A DNA stretch of 64,000 nt from CAVYXK01 sp963708245 (GTDB lineage: Bacteria > Pseudomonadota > Alphaproteobacteria > Acetobacterales > Acetobacteraceae). Below, piece after piece: positions 8,366 through 16,715 of this stretch (position 1 is the stretch's first letter; each line of letters opens with the position of its first letter). The stretch lies in contig OY970201.1 of the NCBI GenBank assembly GCA_963708245.1, forward strand, positions 372,001-436,000. Direction: 5' to 3'. Below the pieces are notes generated by a model. It saw only the letters and a program-made list of their open reading frames with translations, was not told the DNA's origin and made no database searches. The position numbers were made by a program, and so were the translations under genes.

Positions 8366-10648
8366 ATGTCGATCAATCCCAATACCGGGTCCTTTGTGGC
8401 CGATCCCGGCGAGCAGGTCAGCCTGTCCTCCCTGTTCTCGGTGACCGCATCATCCAGCAACCCAACCTACCTGATCCTGACGGGGCTGGACCGCGACGAA
8501 TACACGGCGGGCTACAACACGTCGCACATGGGCACCCTGTCGGGTGATGGTACAACCCAGGATTTCGAGAATTTCGGCAGCGATGCGTGGTCTATCGGCG
8601 CGGTCTTCACGTATCAGGCGTCGACGGGGCTCTATTACAATCCGGTCTATGGCTATTTCAACCAACTGACATTCACCGCATCATCCAATACCAACGACAA
8701 TGTCAATCTGTCGGTCTTCACGACGAACAACGCCAACCTCGCCAATTCCTATGCGACGAATCCCTACGTACTGATCGAGAACCCGAGTTATTTCACCTAC
8801 GATGGCAGTACCAGCGTCGTCACCGAACCGTCTGTCGCAGGCCACGCGCCAACTCAGGCGACGCCCGATTCAGTGTGCTCGGCGGCGCTGTCCTTCGTCG
8901 GAGACGCATGGAACCAGGACGGCTGCTGGGTGCTCGCGTCCGACATCTCGGCCGAGGCTGGAGCTTCGCTACCCCTGACCAGCACGCTGATCGGCGTGCC
9001 CGGTGTGGCGAATGGGGAGTGGATCGTCGCCTACAACGGCCCGGTCAGTGCCAACAGCAACTGGGAATCGAACCTGGTCGCCGGCGAGATGGTGGCGTTC
9101 GAGACCAGCAGCGGCGGCGGCCACATCACCACGGTGGTATCGGGATCCGGCGCCTCGGCGATGCTGGTGGACAACATCACCTATATCAATGGCAACGGCA
9201 GCATCGCCAATCCCGCCAATGACGGCTCGGCAAACGACATCATCGTCGCGGCACCGCACCCGGCCATGCAGGAATTCAGCGGCGTCAATTCCGCCAACGC
9301 TGTCGTCTACGAGCTAGACGCGCCGGTGGTCAAAGATACCGTATCAAGCATAACGATCGCGGAGAATAGCAGCCGCTCGCTGGCTTCCCTGTTCGTCGCG
9401 ACCAATCCGGTCACCAGCCAGGCGATCACCGAATGGCAGGCCTACGACACCGATTCCGCCGATAGCGTCGCAGTGGGCGGCAGCGCGGCACCGTCGGCGC
9501 ATTCGGCCGCCAACGCGGTCACTGTGGCCTCGCTGGCGTCCGTGGCGTTGGACACCGGTGCCACCGCGGGCAGCGACACGATCGAAGTGCGAGCGTATAA
9601 CGGCAGCTACTGGGGCGATTGGCAGAGCCTGGCCGCAGTCGTGGCCAGTGTGACGGCAGCACCGCCCACGCTCACCAATCAGACGCCGAACCAGACCTGG
9701 CAACAAGGCCAGCATGTCAGTTTCACTCTGCCGGCAAACACGTTCACCGACCCGCAAGGCGAAACGCTGACCTACGCAGCCACGCTGCCGAGTGGTCAGG
9801 CCCTGCCCACCTGGCTGAGCTTCAACGGAACGACCGACACTTTCTCCGGCACGGTGCCGGCGGGGATGGAGAGCCTGACGGTCGAGGTGACGGCGACCGA
9901 CACCAGCTCGCTGTCGGCTTCCGAGACCTTCGGTATCACCGTCCCAGCGGCGCCGCCGGTCATCAGCCAGCAGACCCCAAACCAGACCTGGACCGAAGGA
10001 ACCTCGATCTCTCTGGCGCTTCCTTCCAACACGTTCACCGACCCTCAGAATGAGGCGCTCACCTACACCGCCACGCAGAGCAATGGCCAAGCACTTCCCA
10101 CGTGGCTGAGCTTCAACCCCAAGACCGAGACGTTCAGCGGCACGGCACCGGCAACCGCGCAGTCCATAACGGTCAAGGTGACGGCGACAGACACCAGCAA
10201 GCTTTCCGTGTCGGAAAGTTTCACCGCCACGGTTCAGCCGCCCGCTGTCCCCAAGCTGGGGATTTCGGTGACCAAACCCATGCTCAACCAGACCTGGGAC
10301 GATGGCCAGGCCGTCGCTTTCGTGCTTCCGGCCAACACGTTCAAGGATGCCCTCGGCGAGAAGATGACATTCGCCGCCTACGAGGTGTACGGACCCAACG
10401 TCACCTCGTGGCTGCACTTCAATCCGGCAAGCGACGAATTATTCGGAAGCGTTCCAAGCTCGGCAACCGGAACCGTCACCCTGGCAGTGATGGCGAGCGA
10501 TGCGAGCAACGCCACAGCAGCCGACTTCTTCAATGTCAGTTTTGCACATGGAACGTCGCACGCGGTTTCAGGCGAAACCAGCGCAGGAGGGCTTGGAGCC
10601 TTGCTGCCCAACATAGCGCCGGAAGGGCTGGTCCTGCACCCGTCCTGA
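8366..10648 (+). CDS. Secreted-type protein: Cys/His peptidase-like domain plus cadherin-like repeats
   Basis: A 760 aa acidic, Ser/Thr/Asn-rich protein. Residues ~170-265 contain a Cys (DGCWVLASDISAEAG, C about residue 187) and a His (GGGHITTVVSG, about residue 253) spaced as in CHAP or NlpC/P60 cell-wall amidases. From about residue 430 there are three repeats of ~100 aa (starts near 433, 531 and 635), each with NQTW, LPANTFTD/K, ALPTWLSFN and TFSGT-like motifs; these are dystroglycan/cadherin-like Ig domains common in surface proteins. There is no N-terminal signal peptide, so export would need a type I or other leaderless route, but no transporter lies nearby. No RTX nonapeptides are visible. 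Likely a surface adhesin with wall-active or protease activity (inference). Confidence 0.7.
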   Translation: MSINPNTGSFVADPGEQVSLSSLFSVTASSSNPTYLILTGLDRDEYTAGYNTSHMGTLSGDGTTQDFENFGSDAWSIGAVFTYQASTGLYYNPVYGYFNQLTFTASSNTNDNVNLSVFTTNNANLANSYATNPYVLIENPSYFTYDGSTSVVTEPSVAGHAPTQATPDSVCSAALSFVGDAWNQDGCWVLASDISAEAGASLPLTSTLIGVPGVANGEWIVAYNGPVSANSNWESNLVAGEMVAFETSSGGGHITTVVSGSGASAMLVDNITYINGNGSIANPANDGSANDIIVAAPHPAMQEFSGVNSANAVVYELDAPVVKDTVSSITIAENSSRSLASLFVATNPVTSQAITEWQAYDTDSADSVAVGGSAAPSAHSAANAVTVASLASVALDTGATAGSDTIEVRAYNGSYWGDWQSLAAVVASVTAAPPTLTNQTPNQTWQQGQHVSFTLPANTFTDPQGETLTYAATLPSGQALPTWLSFNGTTDTFSGTVPAGMESLTVEVTATDTSSLSASETFGITVPAAPPVISQQTPNQTWTEGTSISLALPSNTFTDPQNEALTYTATQSNGQALPTWLSFNPKTETFSGTAPATAQSITVKVTATDTSKLSVSESFTATVQPPAVPKLGISVTKPMLNQTWDDGQAVAFVLPANTFKDALGEKMTFAAYEVYGPNVTSWLHFNPASDELFGSVPSSATGTVTLAVMASDASNATAADFFNVSFAHGTSHAVSGETSAGGLGALLPNIAPEGLVLHPS

Positions 10649-10659
10649 GATCGGCGCCC

Positions 10660-11469
10660 CTACGCAACGACTTTCCGATACAGATGCCAGGTTGCGTGGC
10701 CGAGGATCGGCATCACCACAACCAACGCCGCAAAGGCGGTGAGCACGCCGATCATCATGCCGGCCGCGACGATCAGCCCCCAGGCCGCCATCGCCAGCGG
10801 GTTGGCAATCACCGCCATTACCGAGGTCGCGACCGCCGTAGCGGCCTGCTCCTCCGTCGACCCCCCCAGGTCACGGTCGAGCAACAGCGGAAACGAGATC
10901 ACCCCCAGGCCCAGCGCGGCGACGGCGAACAGGAACCCGACCCCGGTTCCCGCGGCGCACAACACCCAGCCGGCGCGCGTGGTCAGCGCCGCTCGGACCA
11001 ACGCCGCGAACAATTCCTGCCCGGTGCCGTGCAAGGTGTTGTCATAGATGCCGTTGGCCGCCACCAGCCACATCACGAACACGGCGGCCAGCAGGACGCC
11101 GAGTTCCATGATCGAGCCGATACGCGGTGAGCGGAACACCGCGAACGTACTCAGCCAGGACGACGGGAGCCCGCGTTCCCGCCGGCGGCTGATCTCGTAC
11201 AGCCCAACCCCGGCGAACGGCCCCACTAGCGCGAAACCGCCGGCGATCGGATACAGCAACGGCAGAGTGCCGACGCCCGACGCCAGCCATCCCAGCAACA
11301 GGCCGATAGCCGGATAGACCAGGGCGAGGAAGACGCGATGCACCGGATTGGCGCGGAAATCCGCGGCCCCGAGGGCGAGCGCGTCGCGTACATCGGCAAG
11401 GCCGATGCGGCGAATGGCGGGCCGGGCGACCTGCGCCCGCTGGCTGCTGGGCAGAATGTCATCGGCCAT
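10660..11469 (-). CDS. DUF2189 integral membrane protein
   Basis: I place the start at the ATG at 11469 (MADDILPSSQRAQVARPAIRR); the frame extends upstream but that part is Arg-rich and reaches into the IS. The 269 aa product has an N-terminal basic segment, then about six hydrophobic helices, with the family's VFLALVYPAIGLLLGWL first helix, GVGLYEISRRRE after helix two, and LLDRDLGGSTEEQAATAVATS before the last pair. DUF2189 proteins are inner-membrane proteins of unknown function. It ends 12 bases from the opposing 3' end of the peptidase/cadherin gene and starts about 150 bases from IS copy B. Confidence 0.8.
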   Translation of the reverse strand: MADDILPSSQRAQVARPAIRRIGLADVRDALALGAADFRANPVHRVFLALVYPAIGLLLGWLASGVGTLPLLYPIAGGFALVGPFAGVGLYEISRRRERGLPSSWLSTFAVFRSPRIGSIMELGVLLAAVFVMWLVAANGIYDNTLHGTGQELFAALVRAALTTRAGWVLCAAGTGVGFLFAVAALGLGVISFPLLLDRDLGGSTEEQAATAVATSVMAVIANPLAMAAWGLIVAAGMMIGVLTAFAALVVVMPILGHATWHLYRKVVA

Positions 11470-11605
11470 GCGCGGCCTCCACTCGTCGAGCGTCAGAGCG
11501 ATCGCGGCCGCTGTCGCTGAGCAGGGGCGGCAGTCAGTCGCCGGTCGCGCTTCATCGCGACCTCGCGGTCGCCGCAGTATAAGCGAGGTCTGGCCCTCCG
11601 CGCGA

Positions 11606-11622
11606 TACCGTTGTGCAGGGTG
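11606..11622. repeat. Target-site duplication, left of IS copy B
   Basis: TACCGTTGTGCAGGGTG, 17 bases, repeated exactly at 13134-13150. It differs from the duplication around copy A, so the two copies inserted independently. Confidence 0.85.
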
Positions 11623-11699
11623 TGTCGGTAGCACACGGTATGTCCGGTTTAGGTAGCGCACGATCTGTCCGGTGATGATGGTTCCTTTTGGGAGCCCGG

Positions 11700-12881
11700 A
11701 TGCGCCGGTCGGAAGCCCTTCAGGGTGTGCGAGTGATCAAGTTCGGGAGCGTGCTGGAGCGGTATGAAGCGAGCGAACTCAACCAGTGCGAAGCGGCGGA
11801 GCTGCTTGGGATCAGCGAGCGGACATTCCGTCGTTGGCAACAGCGCTACGAAGAGTGCGGGGCGGCCGGTCTTCTGGACCGGCGGCTTGGTCGGGCGTCT
11901 GGGAAGCGGGTTCCGGTCGACCGGGAGGAGGAGGTCGAGCGGCTGTATCGTATGCGTTACAGCGGGTTCACGGCGAAGCACTTTCACGAGCACTTGGTGG
12001 GCCGCCACGGTTTCCGCTGGGGCTACACGTGGACCAAGGCGTTCCTGCAATCGAAGGGGCTTCTGGAGCGCGCCGCGCGGCGCGGCGCACACCGGCGCAA
12101 GCGGCCGCGACGGCCGTTGCCTGGAATGATGCTTCATCAGGATGGGTCGCGCCATGAATGGCTGGCGGGGCGGGAGACGCTGGACCTGATAGTGACGATG
12201 GACGACGCGACGAACGTGATCTACTCGGGGTTTTTGGTAGCGGAGGAAGGCACGGAATCGACGTTCCAGGCTCTGCTGGAGGTGTTTGGCGCGCATGGCC
12301 TGCCGCTGAGCCTCTATACGGATCGGGGCAGCCACTACTTCGTGACGCCGGAGTTTGGCGGCCCGGTTGACCGGAAGCGGCCGACACAGGTTGGGCGGGC
12401 GCTGGCGCATTTGGGCGTGGAGCACATTGCGGCCTACTCACCGCAGGCCCGTGGTCGTTCGGAGCGGCTGTTTCAGACGTTACAGGATCGCCTGGTCAAG
12501 GAGCTGGCGCTGGCTGGGATCACGACGGTTGCGGAGGCCAACCGGTTCATTCGGGATTGCTACCTGCCGGCGCACAACGCGCAGTTTGCGGTGAAGGCGG
12601 AGCAGGAGGGATCGGCTTTCGTCGCCGTTGCTGGTGTCGATCTGCGGGAAATTCTGTGTATCCAGGAGGAGCGCCAGGTGGACCGCGACAACACGGTTTC
12701 GTGGCGACGGATGAAGCTGCAGATACCACCGTCGCCGCTGCGTGCTCATTTCGTGAAGGCACGGGTGAAGGTGCGGCAATATCACGACGGGAGCCACGCG
12801 GTGTTCCACGGCCCGCGCTGCCTGGGACGCTATGACGCGCAGGGGGCGCTGCGGATGGCGGCGTTGGACGCGGCGGCATGA
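11700..12881 (+). CDS. IS transposase, DDE type (copy B)
   Basis: Identical in protein sequence to the transposase of copy A: N-terminal helix-turn-helix (QCEAAELLGISERTFRRW), then HQDGSRH, YTDRGSHYF and GRSERLFQ carrying the DDE triad. The ATG at 11700 follows GGGAG by five bases. Nothing inactivating is seen. Because the copies are identical and inverted, recombination between them could flip the intervening segment. Confidence 0.9.
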   Translation: MRRSEALQGVRVIKFGSVLERYEASELNQCEAAELLGISERTFRRWQQRYEECGAAGLLDRRLGRASGKRVPVDREEEVERLYRMRYSGFTAKHFHEHLVGRHGFRWGYTWTKAFLQSKGLLERAARRGAHRRKRPRRPLPGMMLHQDGSRHEWLAGRETLDLIVTMDDATNVIYSGFLVAEEGTESTFQALLEVFGAHGLPLSLYTDRGSHYFVTPEFGGPVDRKRPTQVGRALAHLGVEHIAAYSPQARGRSERLFQTLQDRLVKELALAGITTVAEANRFIRDCYLPAHNAQFAVKAEQEGSAFVAVAGVDLREILCIQEERQVDRDNTVSWRRMKLQIPPSPLRAHFVKARVKVRQYHDGSHAVFHGPRCLGRYDAQGALRMAALDAAA

Positions 12882-12900
12882 TCGCGCTTGGGTCCGGCTC

Positions 12901-12950
12901 GCCTGTGGATTTGTGGGCAACGGAAGAGCGTTGCCCACAACTCCACAGGC
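12901..12950. terminator. Long hairpin inside IS copy B
   Basis: Perfectly matched version of the hairpin in copy A: GCCTGTGGA ... TGTGGGCAACG, loop GAAGA, then the complementary arms. It starts 19 bases past the transposase stop. No U-tract follows. Confidence 0.55.
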
Positions 12951-13133
12951 GCATCAGCAAAAGAAGGAAATTGATTTCATGAGTTGAAGAAGACGCGCCC
13001 GTCACCAGCCAACGGCCCGCCTGACCTGCCGCCAGAACGGCCGCCGTTCTGTCCCTGCCTCTTGGGAACGGACCGGAAACAAGCGGACAACTGATGTGCT
13101 ACGTAAACCGGACAACTTAATTAGCTATCGACA

Positions 13134-13150
13134 TACCGTTGTGCAGGGTG
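13134..13150. repeat. Target-site duplication, right of IS copy B
   Basis: Exact repeat of 11606-11622. Confidence 0.85.
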
Positions 13151-13194
13151 GCGGGCGAAACCGTCAGCAATCCAGCACACAGGATCGCTTGACC

Positions 13195-13597
13195 ATGTTC
13201 GGATTCAAGCACTTCAGCCGCAGCCGTCGCCTGGTGACGGGCACCAATCTTGGTGCCGATCCCCTTCGCCTTTGCCGGAGTGGCGATCGTCCTGTTCGCC
13301 GTCACCGTGACGGTGGACGGGCTGCTGGGCACGCATCTGGAGACGCACCATCCCTGGCTTTCGCTCGGCAACGTCGTCTTGCCCGCGATCGGCTGGCTCG
13401 GGCCGGCGAGACAGCAACTGAGCATTCTCCGGCTGCACGGTCGGACAGGCGGGATGAGGGTCTTTTTCCTGTCGAACGACATTTTATCTGAAGCGGCGGC
13501 CTGCGCGCGTCCGCCATTGACAGGGGTGATGGCGGGATCAGAGTGGCGTCACCGCGCCCAAGGGTCAGGCGACGAAAAAGGGCGATCGCCACGATAA
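13195..13597 (+). other. Possible broken small membrane protein
   Basis: From an ATG at 13195 the frame reads MFGFKHFSRSRRLVTGTNLG; a neighbouring frame then gives a hydrophobic helix (IPFAFAGVAIVLFAVTVTV) and LGNVVLPAIGWLG. Together they look like a short membrane protein split by one frameshift near 13250. Evidence is hydrophobicity only, and the 3' part past 13440 does not look coding. Confidence 0.2.
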
Positions 13598-13612
13598 ACA
13601 GGGGGAAATGCC

Positions 13613-13945
13613 ATGTCTCACTATCTGTTTCGCTGGCAGTTCAAGGATGCAACCGCCAGGGCACTGGTTGCCAAGCCGCAGGACAGAACAGCGCCGGCCA
13701 CCTCGCTTATTGAAGGGTTCGGCGGCAAGCTGCTTTGCTATTATTTCGCGCTCGGCGAGTATGATGGAGTCGCTATCTGCGAGTTCCCAGATGCCATTTC
13801 GGTGGCTGCATGCTCAATGAAGGCAGCATCAACCGGCGCATTCGCGCGATTCGAAACGATGGCGCTGTTGACAGCCGCGGAAGCAGAGACCGCGATGAAG
13901 CGGGCCAACGAAGTGAAAGTCCAATACCGCGCCCCGAACGCCTGA
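13613..13945 (+). CDS. GYD domain protein
   Basis: A 110 aa cytoplasmic protein starting MSHYLFRWQFKDATARALV with a strong GGGGGAAA ribosome binding site. The family signature is visible: IEGFGGKLLCYYFALGEYDGVAICEFPD, i.e. the G-x-YD segment that names the family, followed by a second helix (TGAFARFETMALLTAAEAETAM). GYD proteins form a ferredoxin-like alpha/beta fold; their biochemical role is unknown. It converges on the sugar-catabolic genes and has no obvious operon partner. Confidence 0.85.
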   Translation: MSHYLFRWQFKDATARALVAKPQDRTAPATSLIEGFGGKLLCYYFALGEYDGVAICEFPDAISVAACSMKAASTGAFARFETMALLTAAEAETAMKRANEVKVQYRAPNA

Positions 13946-13963
13946 CGGGGCGGTTGACCGGGG

Positions 13964-15016
13964 CTAAGCCGCCTGCATCCGGTCGCCCATCCGTAGCAGC
14001 CCCTGCATGTAGCCGATCGCATGCGCCCGCCCGCGATGGTTCCAATCGGTGTCGTCGTCCATGTGCGGCACGTGGTCGTCGAGCAGGAAGCCGGTGAAGC
14101 CGTTACGGCGGAGCAGCGTCATCACCTCGGCGGGATCGTAGTTGCCCTCGCCGAGGAAGCACTCGGTGAAGTTGGGAACAGTTCCCTTCACGTCGCGGAA
14201 GTGGACGTAGAAGATCCGCCCCTTGGGCCCGAAGAACTCGATCATCTCGCGCACGGTGGCGGCGCCGCCGAGCATCTCGGAACAGCAGCCGAGGCAGAGA
14301 TCGAGCCCCCATGCGGGGCTGCCGTCGCTCATTTGCCAAGCGCGCTTGAACCCGGCCGGCTCATAGAATAGGCGCGCGACGCCGCCCAGCATCGGCACCG
14401 GCGGATCGTCCGGGTGCAGCGCCATTTTCACACCGGCCTTCTCAGCGACCGGCAGGACCGCTTTGATGAAGTATTCGTAGTTCGCCCACATCTGCTCGTG
14501 GGTGACGGCGTTGCTCCTGTCGCGCAGCGGCATGCGGTCCTGTTTGCCTAGTCCGGTCGGCAGGAACTTGCGGAGCGAGTCGAGATCGGGCGTGCTCTCG
14601 ACTACTGACATGTCGAACTTTGTGCAGCCGGCGCCGCCGCGGCCCGGCGCCATTCGCTCGGTGCGCCAGACCGAGTTCGGCATGAAGTGGTAGCCGAGGA
14701 TCGGGATGCCGGCTTCGCCGACCGCGCGAACGGTCGCCAGATAGTTCTCCATCTGCTCGTCGCGGCCGGGCAGGCCGAGCATCACCTTTTCGTAGAAGTG
14801 CACGGGCACGTTCTCGATGGCCTCAAGCTGCAGGCCGTGGGACTCCGCCCGCTCCACCAGCGCGCGCAGGTCCGTCAGCTCCCAGCGCGTCTCGCCGGGC
14901 AGGTTCGGGGCGTTGAGCTGGACCGCGCTGACGCCGAGCTGGGCCGCGAAGCGGAGCTTTTCCTCGGTGAGGTCCTTGAACTGGCCGATCCCGATACGAA
15001 TGCGCTGTTCAGCCAT
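13964..15016 (-). CDS. uxuA: Mannonate dehydratase
   Basis: This 350 aa TIM-barrel enzyme removes water from D-mannonate to give 2-dehydro-3-deoxy-D-gluconate in hexuronate breakdown. Family marks: ENVPVHFYEKVMLGLPGRD, GYHFMPNSVWRT, the metal-site motif ALHPDDPPVPMLGG, FGPKGRIFYVHFRDVKG and the C-terminal DDHVPHMDDDTDW...GRAHAIGYMQGLL. Length fits the shorter UxuA class. An SDR reductase lies 21 bases upstream and two sugar ABC transporters beyond, all on the same strand, supporting a hexuronate/mannonate catabolic operon. The start has an AAGGAG site seven bases upstream of the ATG. Confidence 0.88.
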   Translation of the reverse strand: MAEQRIRIGIGQFKDLTEEKLRFAAQLGVSAVQLNAPNLPGETRWELTDLRALVERAESHGLQLEAIENVPVHFYEKVMLGLPGRDEQMENYLATVRAVGEAGIPILGYHFMPNSVWRTERMAPGRGGAGCTKFDMSVVESTPDLDSLRKFLPTGLGKQDRMPLRDRSNAVTHEQMWANYEYFIKAVLPVAEKAGVKMALHPDDPPVPMLGGVARLFYEPAGFKRAWQMSDGSPAWGLDLCLGCCSEMLGGAATVREMIEFFGPKGRIFYVHFRDVKGTVPNFTECFLGEGNYDPAEVMTLLRRNGFTGFLLDDHVPHMDDDTDWNHRGRAHAIGYMQGLLRMGDRMQAA

Positions 15017-15037
15017 TTGGTTCTCCTTTGTTGTGTT

Positions 15038-15802
15038 CTACGAGAGCGTCAACCCACCATCCACGACGATCGTCTGTCCCGTCACCATCGCTGCCGCAAA
15101 ACCGAGGAACACGATCACCTCGGCCAGATCCTCGGGCTGGCAGCGCCGCTTCAACACCGCCTTCTCGATGGAGCTTCTCCGCTCCTGTTCGGTCCAGTCC
15201 ACCATCCAGGAGGAATCCACTGCGCCCGGCGCGATGGCGTTGACCCGCACCTCCGGACCGAGCGCTCGCGCGAGGTTCTGCGTCAGGCTGATCACCCCGG
15301 CCTTTGTCGCCCCGTATGCCAGGCTGCTGCCGGCGCGTCCCAGTCCGGCGATCGAAGCGGTGTTGACGATCGCCCCCTTCGTTGCCTTCAACGCCGGCGC
15401 CGCCGCTTTCGAGCACCGGAAGACGCCGAGCAGATTTACTTGCAGCAGCGTCTGCCAGAATTCGTCGGTCATCATGTCGAGTTCTCCGGGCGCGATCCGC
15501 CGGTTGGTGCCGGGAGTGCCGGCATTGTTCACTAGCAGATCCAGCCGCCCGAGCCGCTCCACCGCCTGATTCACTATCCGCTCGCCCTCGCCCGGCACGC
15601 CGACGTTGCCGGGCGCGCCCACCGCCTTGCCGCCCTCGGCGATCAGGCGCTGCACCGCCTCGGGTCCGCGGGCGTCGTCGGGCAGATAATTGACCGCCAC
15701 AGCCGCCCCATTCTGCGCCAGCATCCGCGCCGTCGCGAACCCGATCCCCGATGCCGCACCGGTCACCAAAGCCGTCCGTGCTGCCAAGTCGTAACGGACC
15801 AT
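15038..15802 (-). CDS. SDR-family NAD(P)-dependent oxidoreductase
   Basis: 254 aa classical short-chain dehydrogenase. Cofactor motif TGAASGIG (residues ~15-22), NNAG at ~91-94, the catalytic Ser in NTASIAGLG, Tyr and Lys in YGATKAG, and a C-terminal TGQTIVVDGG. It lies immediately upstream of uxuA in the same direction with a 21-base gap. Position suggests a sugar-acid reductase, for example fructuronate reductase supplying mannonate, but the substrate cannot be read from the sequence and many sugar SDRs look alike. Confidence 0.85.
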   Translation of the reverse strand: MVRYDLAARTALVTGAASGIGFATARMLAQNGAAVAVNYLPDDARGPEAVQRLIAEGGKAVGAPGNVGVPGEGERIVNQAVERLGRLDLLVNNAGTPGTNRRIAPGELDMMTDEFWQTLLQVNLLGVFRCSKAAAPALKATKGAIVNTASIAGLGRAGSSLAYGATKAGVISLTQNLARALGPEVRVNAIAPGAVDSSWMVDWTEQERRSSIEKAVLKRRCQPEDLAEVIVFLGFAAAMVTGQTIVVDGGLTLS

Positions 15803-15881
15803 GTTCCTTCCTCTTTGATATCAGTTGTCCTCTAGGCCCGGTCACATATGAGTGGATGCTGCTGATCTTGTTGCAGGCTCG

Positions 15882-16712
15882 TCAACCTTTCACTGATCCC
15901 GCCGTCATCCCCTGCACCATGAAGCGCTGGGCGAGGAAGAATAGCAGGATCAGCGGCACCGACGACAGCACCGCCCCGGCCATCAGGGGGCCGTAGGGTA
16001 GCGTGTCTGTTGTGATGAGATAATTGAGCGCGAGCGGTGCGGTGCGCTTGCCGGCCGAGGTGATGAGCACGAGCGCCAGCAGCAGCTCGTTCCAGGCGCC
16101 GGTGAAAGTGAAGATCGAGACGGCGGCAAGGCCGGGTGCGGACAGCGGCAACACGATGCGCAGCAGCGCGCCGAGCCGGGTGAGGCCGTCGATGGTGCCT
16201 TGCTCTTCGAGCTCGCGGGGGACGCCTCGAAAGTAGCTTTGCAGGAGCCAGGTCGAGAGCGGCAGCGAGAAGGTCAGGTAAACGAGGATCAGTCCGACCA
16301 GCGAATCTCCGAGCTGAAGCTGCGCCATGATGATAGAGAGCGGAATGAACAGCAGCGACGTCGGCGTGAGATAGGCGAACAGGATAAGGCGGCCGAAGAC
16401 CCCGCGGAACCGCGTGCGGTAGCGTGCCATCGAATAGGCGGCAAGCGAGGAAATCGCGACAGAGATCAACGTCACCATCGCGGAGACGAGAAGACTGTTG
16501 CGGATCGCGGTGAGGAAGTCCCTCTGCTCGATGAGGTTGCGGTAGTTGTTCCAGGTGAAGGTGTGTGGCCAGAGCGAGGGCGTGCGTAGAATGTCGCGCG
16601 GGATCTTGAGCGATGTTGTCGCCATCCAGTAGAGCGGGAACAGGATCAGCAGCGCAGCAAATAATAGCGCCGCGTAAGTTAGAATACGGTTGAGAATGAA
16701 GGCGCGCCGCAT
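15882..16712 (-). CDS. CUT1 sugar ABC transporter permease (MalG-like), set 1
   Basis: 276 aa inner-membrane protein with six predicted helices. The cytoplasmic EAA loop reads FRGVPRELEEQGTIDGLTRLG, the contact to the ATPase. The N-terminal NRILTYAALLFAALLILFPLYW helix and C-terminal FLAQRFMVQGMTAGSVKG are typical of MalG-type subunits. Three bases separate it from the MalF-like partner upstream. It serves with the binding protein at 17653-18963. No ATPase gene is in this half of the cluster, so it probably uses the one at 19714. Confidence 0.88.
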   Translation of the reverse strand: MRRAFILNRILTYAALLFAALLILFPLYWMATTSLKIPRDILRTPSLWPHTFTWNNYRNLIEQRDFLTAIRNSLLVSAMVTLISVAISSLAAYSMARYRTRFRGVFGRLILFAYLTPTSLLFIPLSIIMAQLQLGDSLVGLILVYLTFSLPLSTWLLQSYFRGVPRELEEQGTIDGLTRLGALLRIVLPLSAPGLAAVSIFTFTGAWNELLLALVLITSAGKRTAPLALNYLITTDTLPYGPLMAGAVLSSVPLILLFFLAQRFMVQGMTAGSVKG

Positions 16713-16715
16713 CGT

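Larger units (their letters stand above)
11623..13133 (+). mobile_element. Insertion sequence copy B (ISNCY-like, 1511 bp)
   Basis: Same element as at 4746-6257 but inverted. It begins TGTCGGTAGC and ends GCTATCGACA, with an exact 17 bp target duplication. The near identity of the copies implies recent movement. With copy A it brackets 5.4 kb of accessory genes. Confidence 0.9.

Noticed and set aside
9344..10417. 357-codon minus-strand frame inside the peptidase/cadherin gene
   Set aside because: Arg/His/Gly-rich antisense shadow of the repeat-containing gene.
6258..11622. Whole segment between the IS copies as a composite transposon
   Set aside because: The two copies have different target duplications, which shows separate insertions and not movement as one unit.
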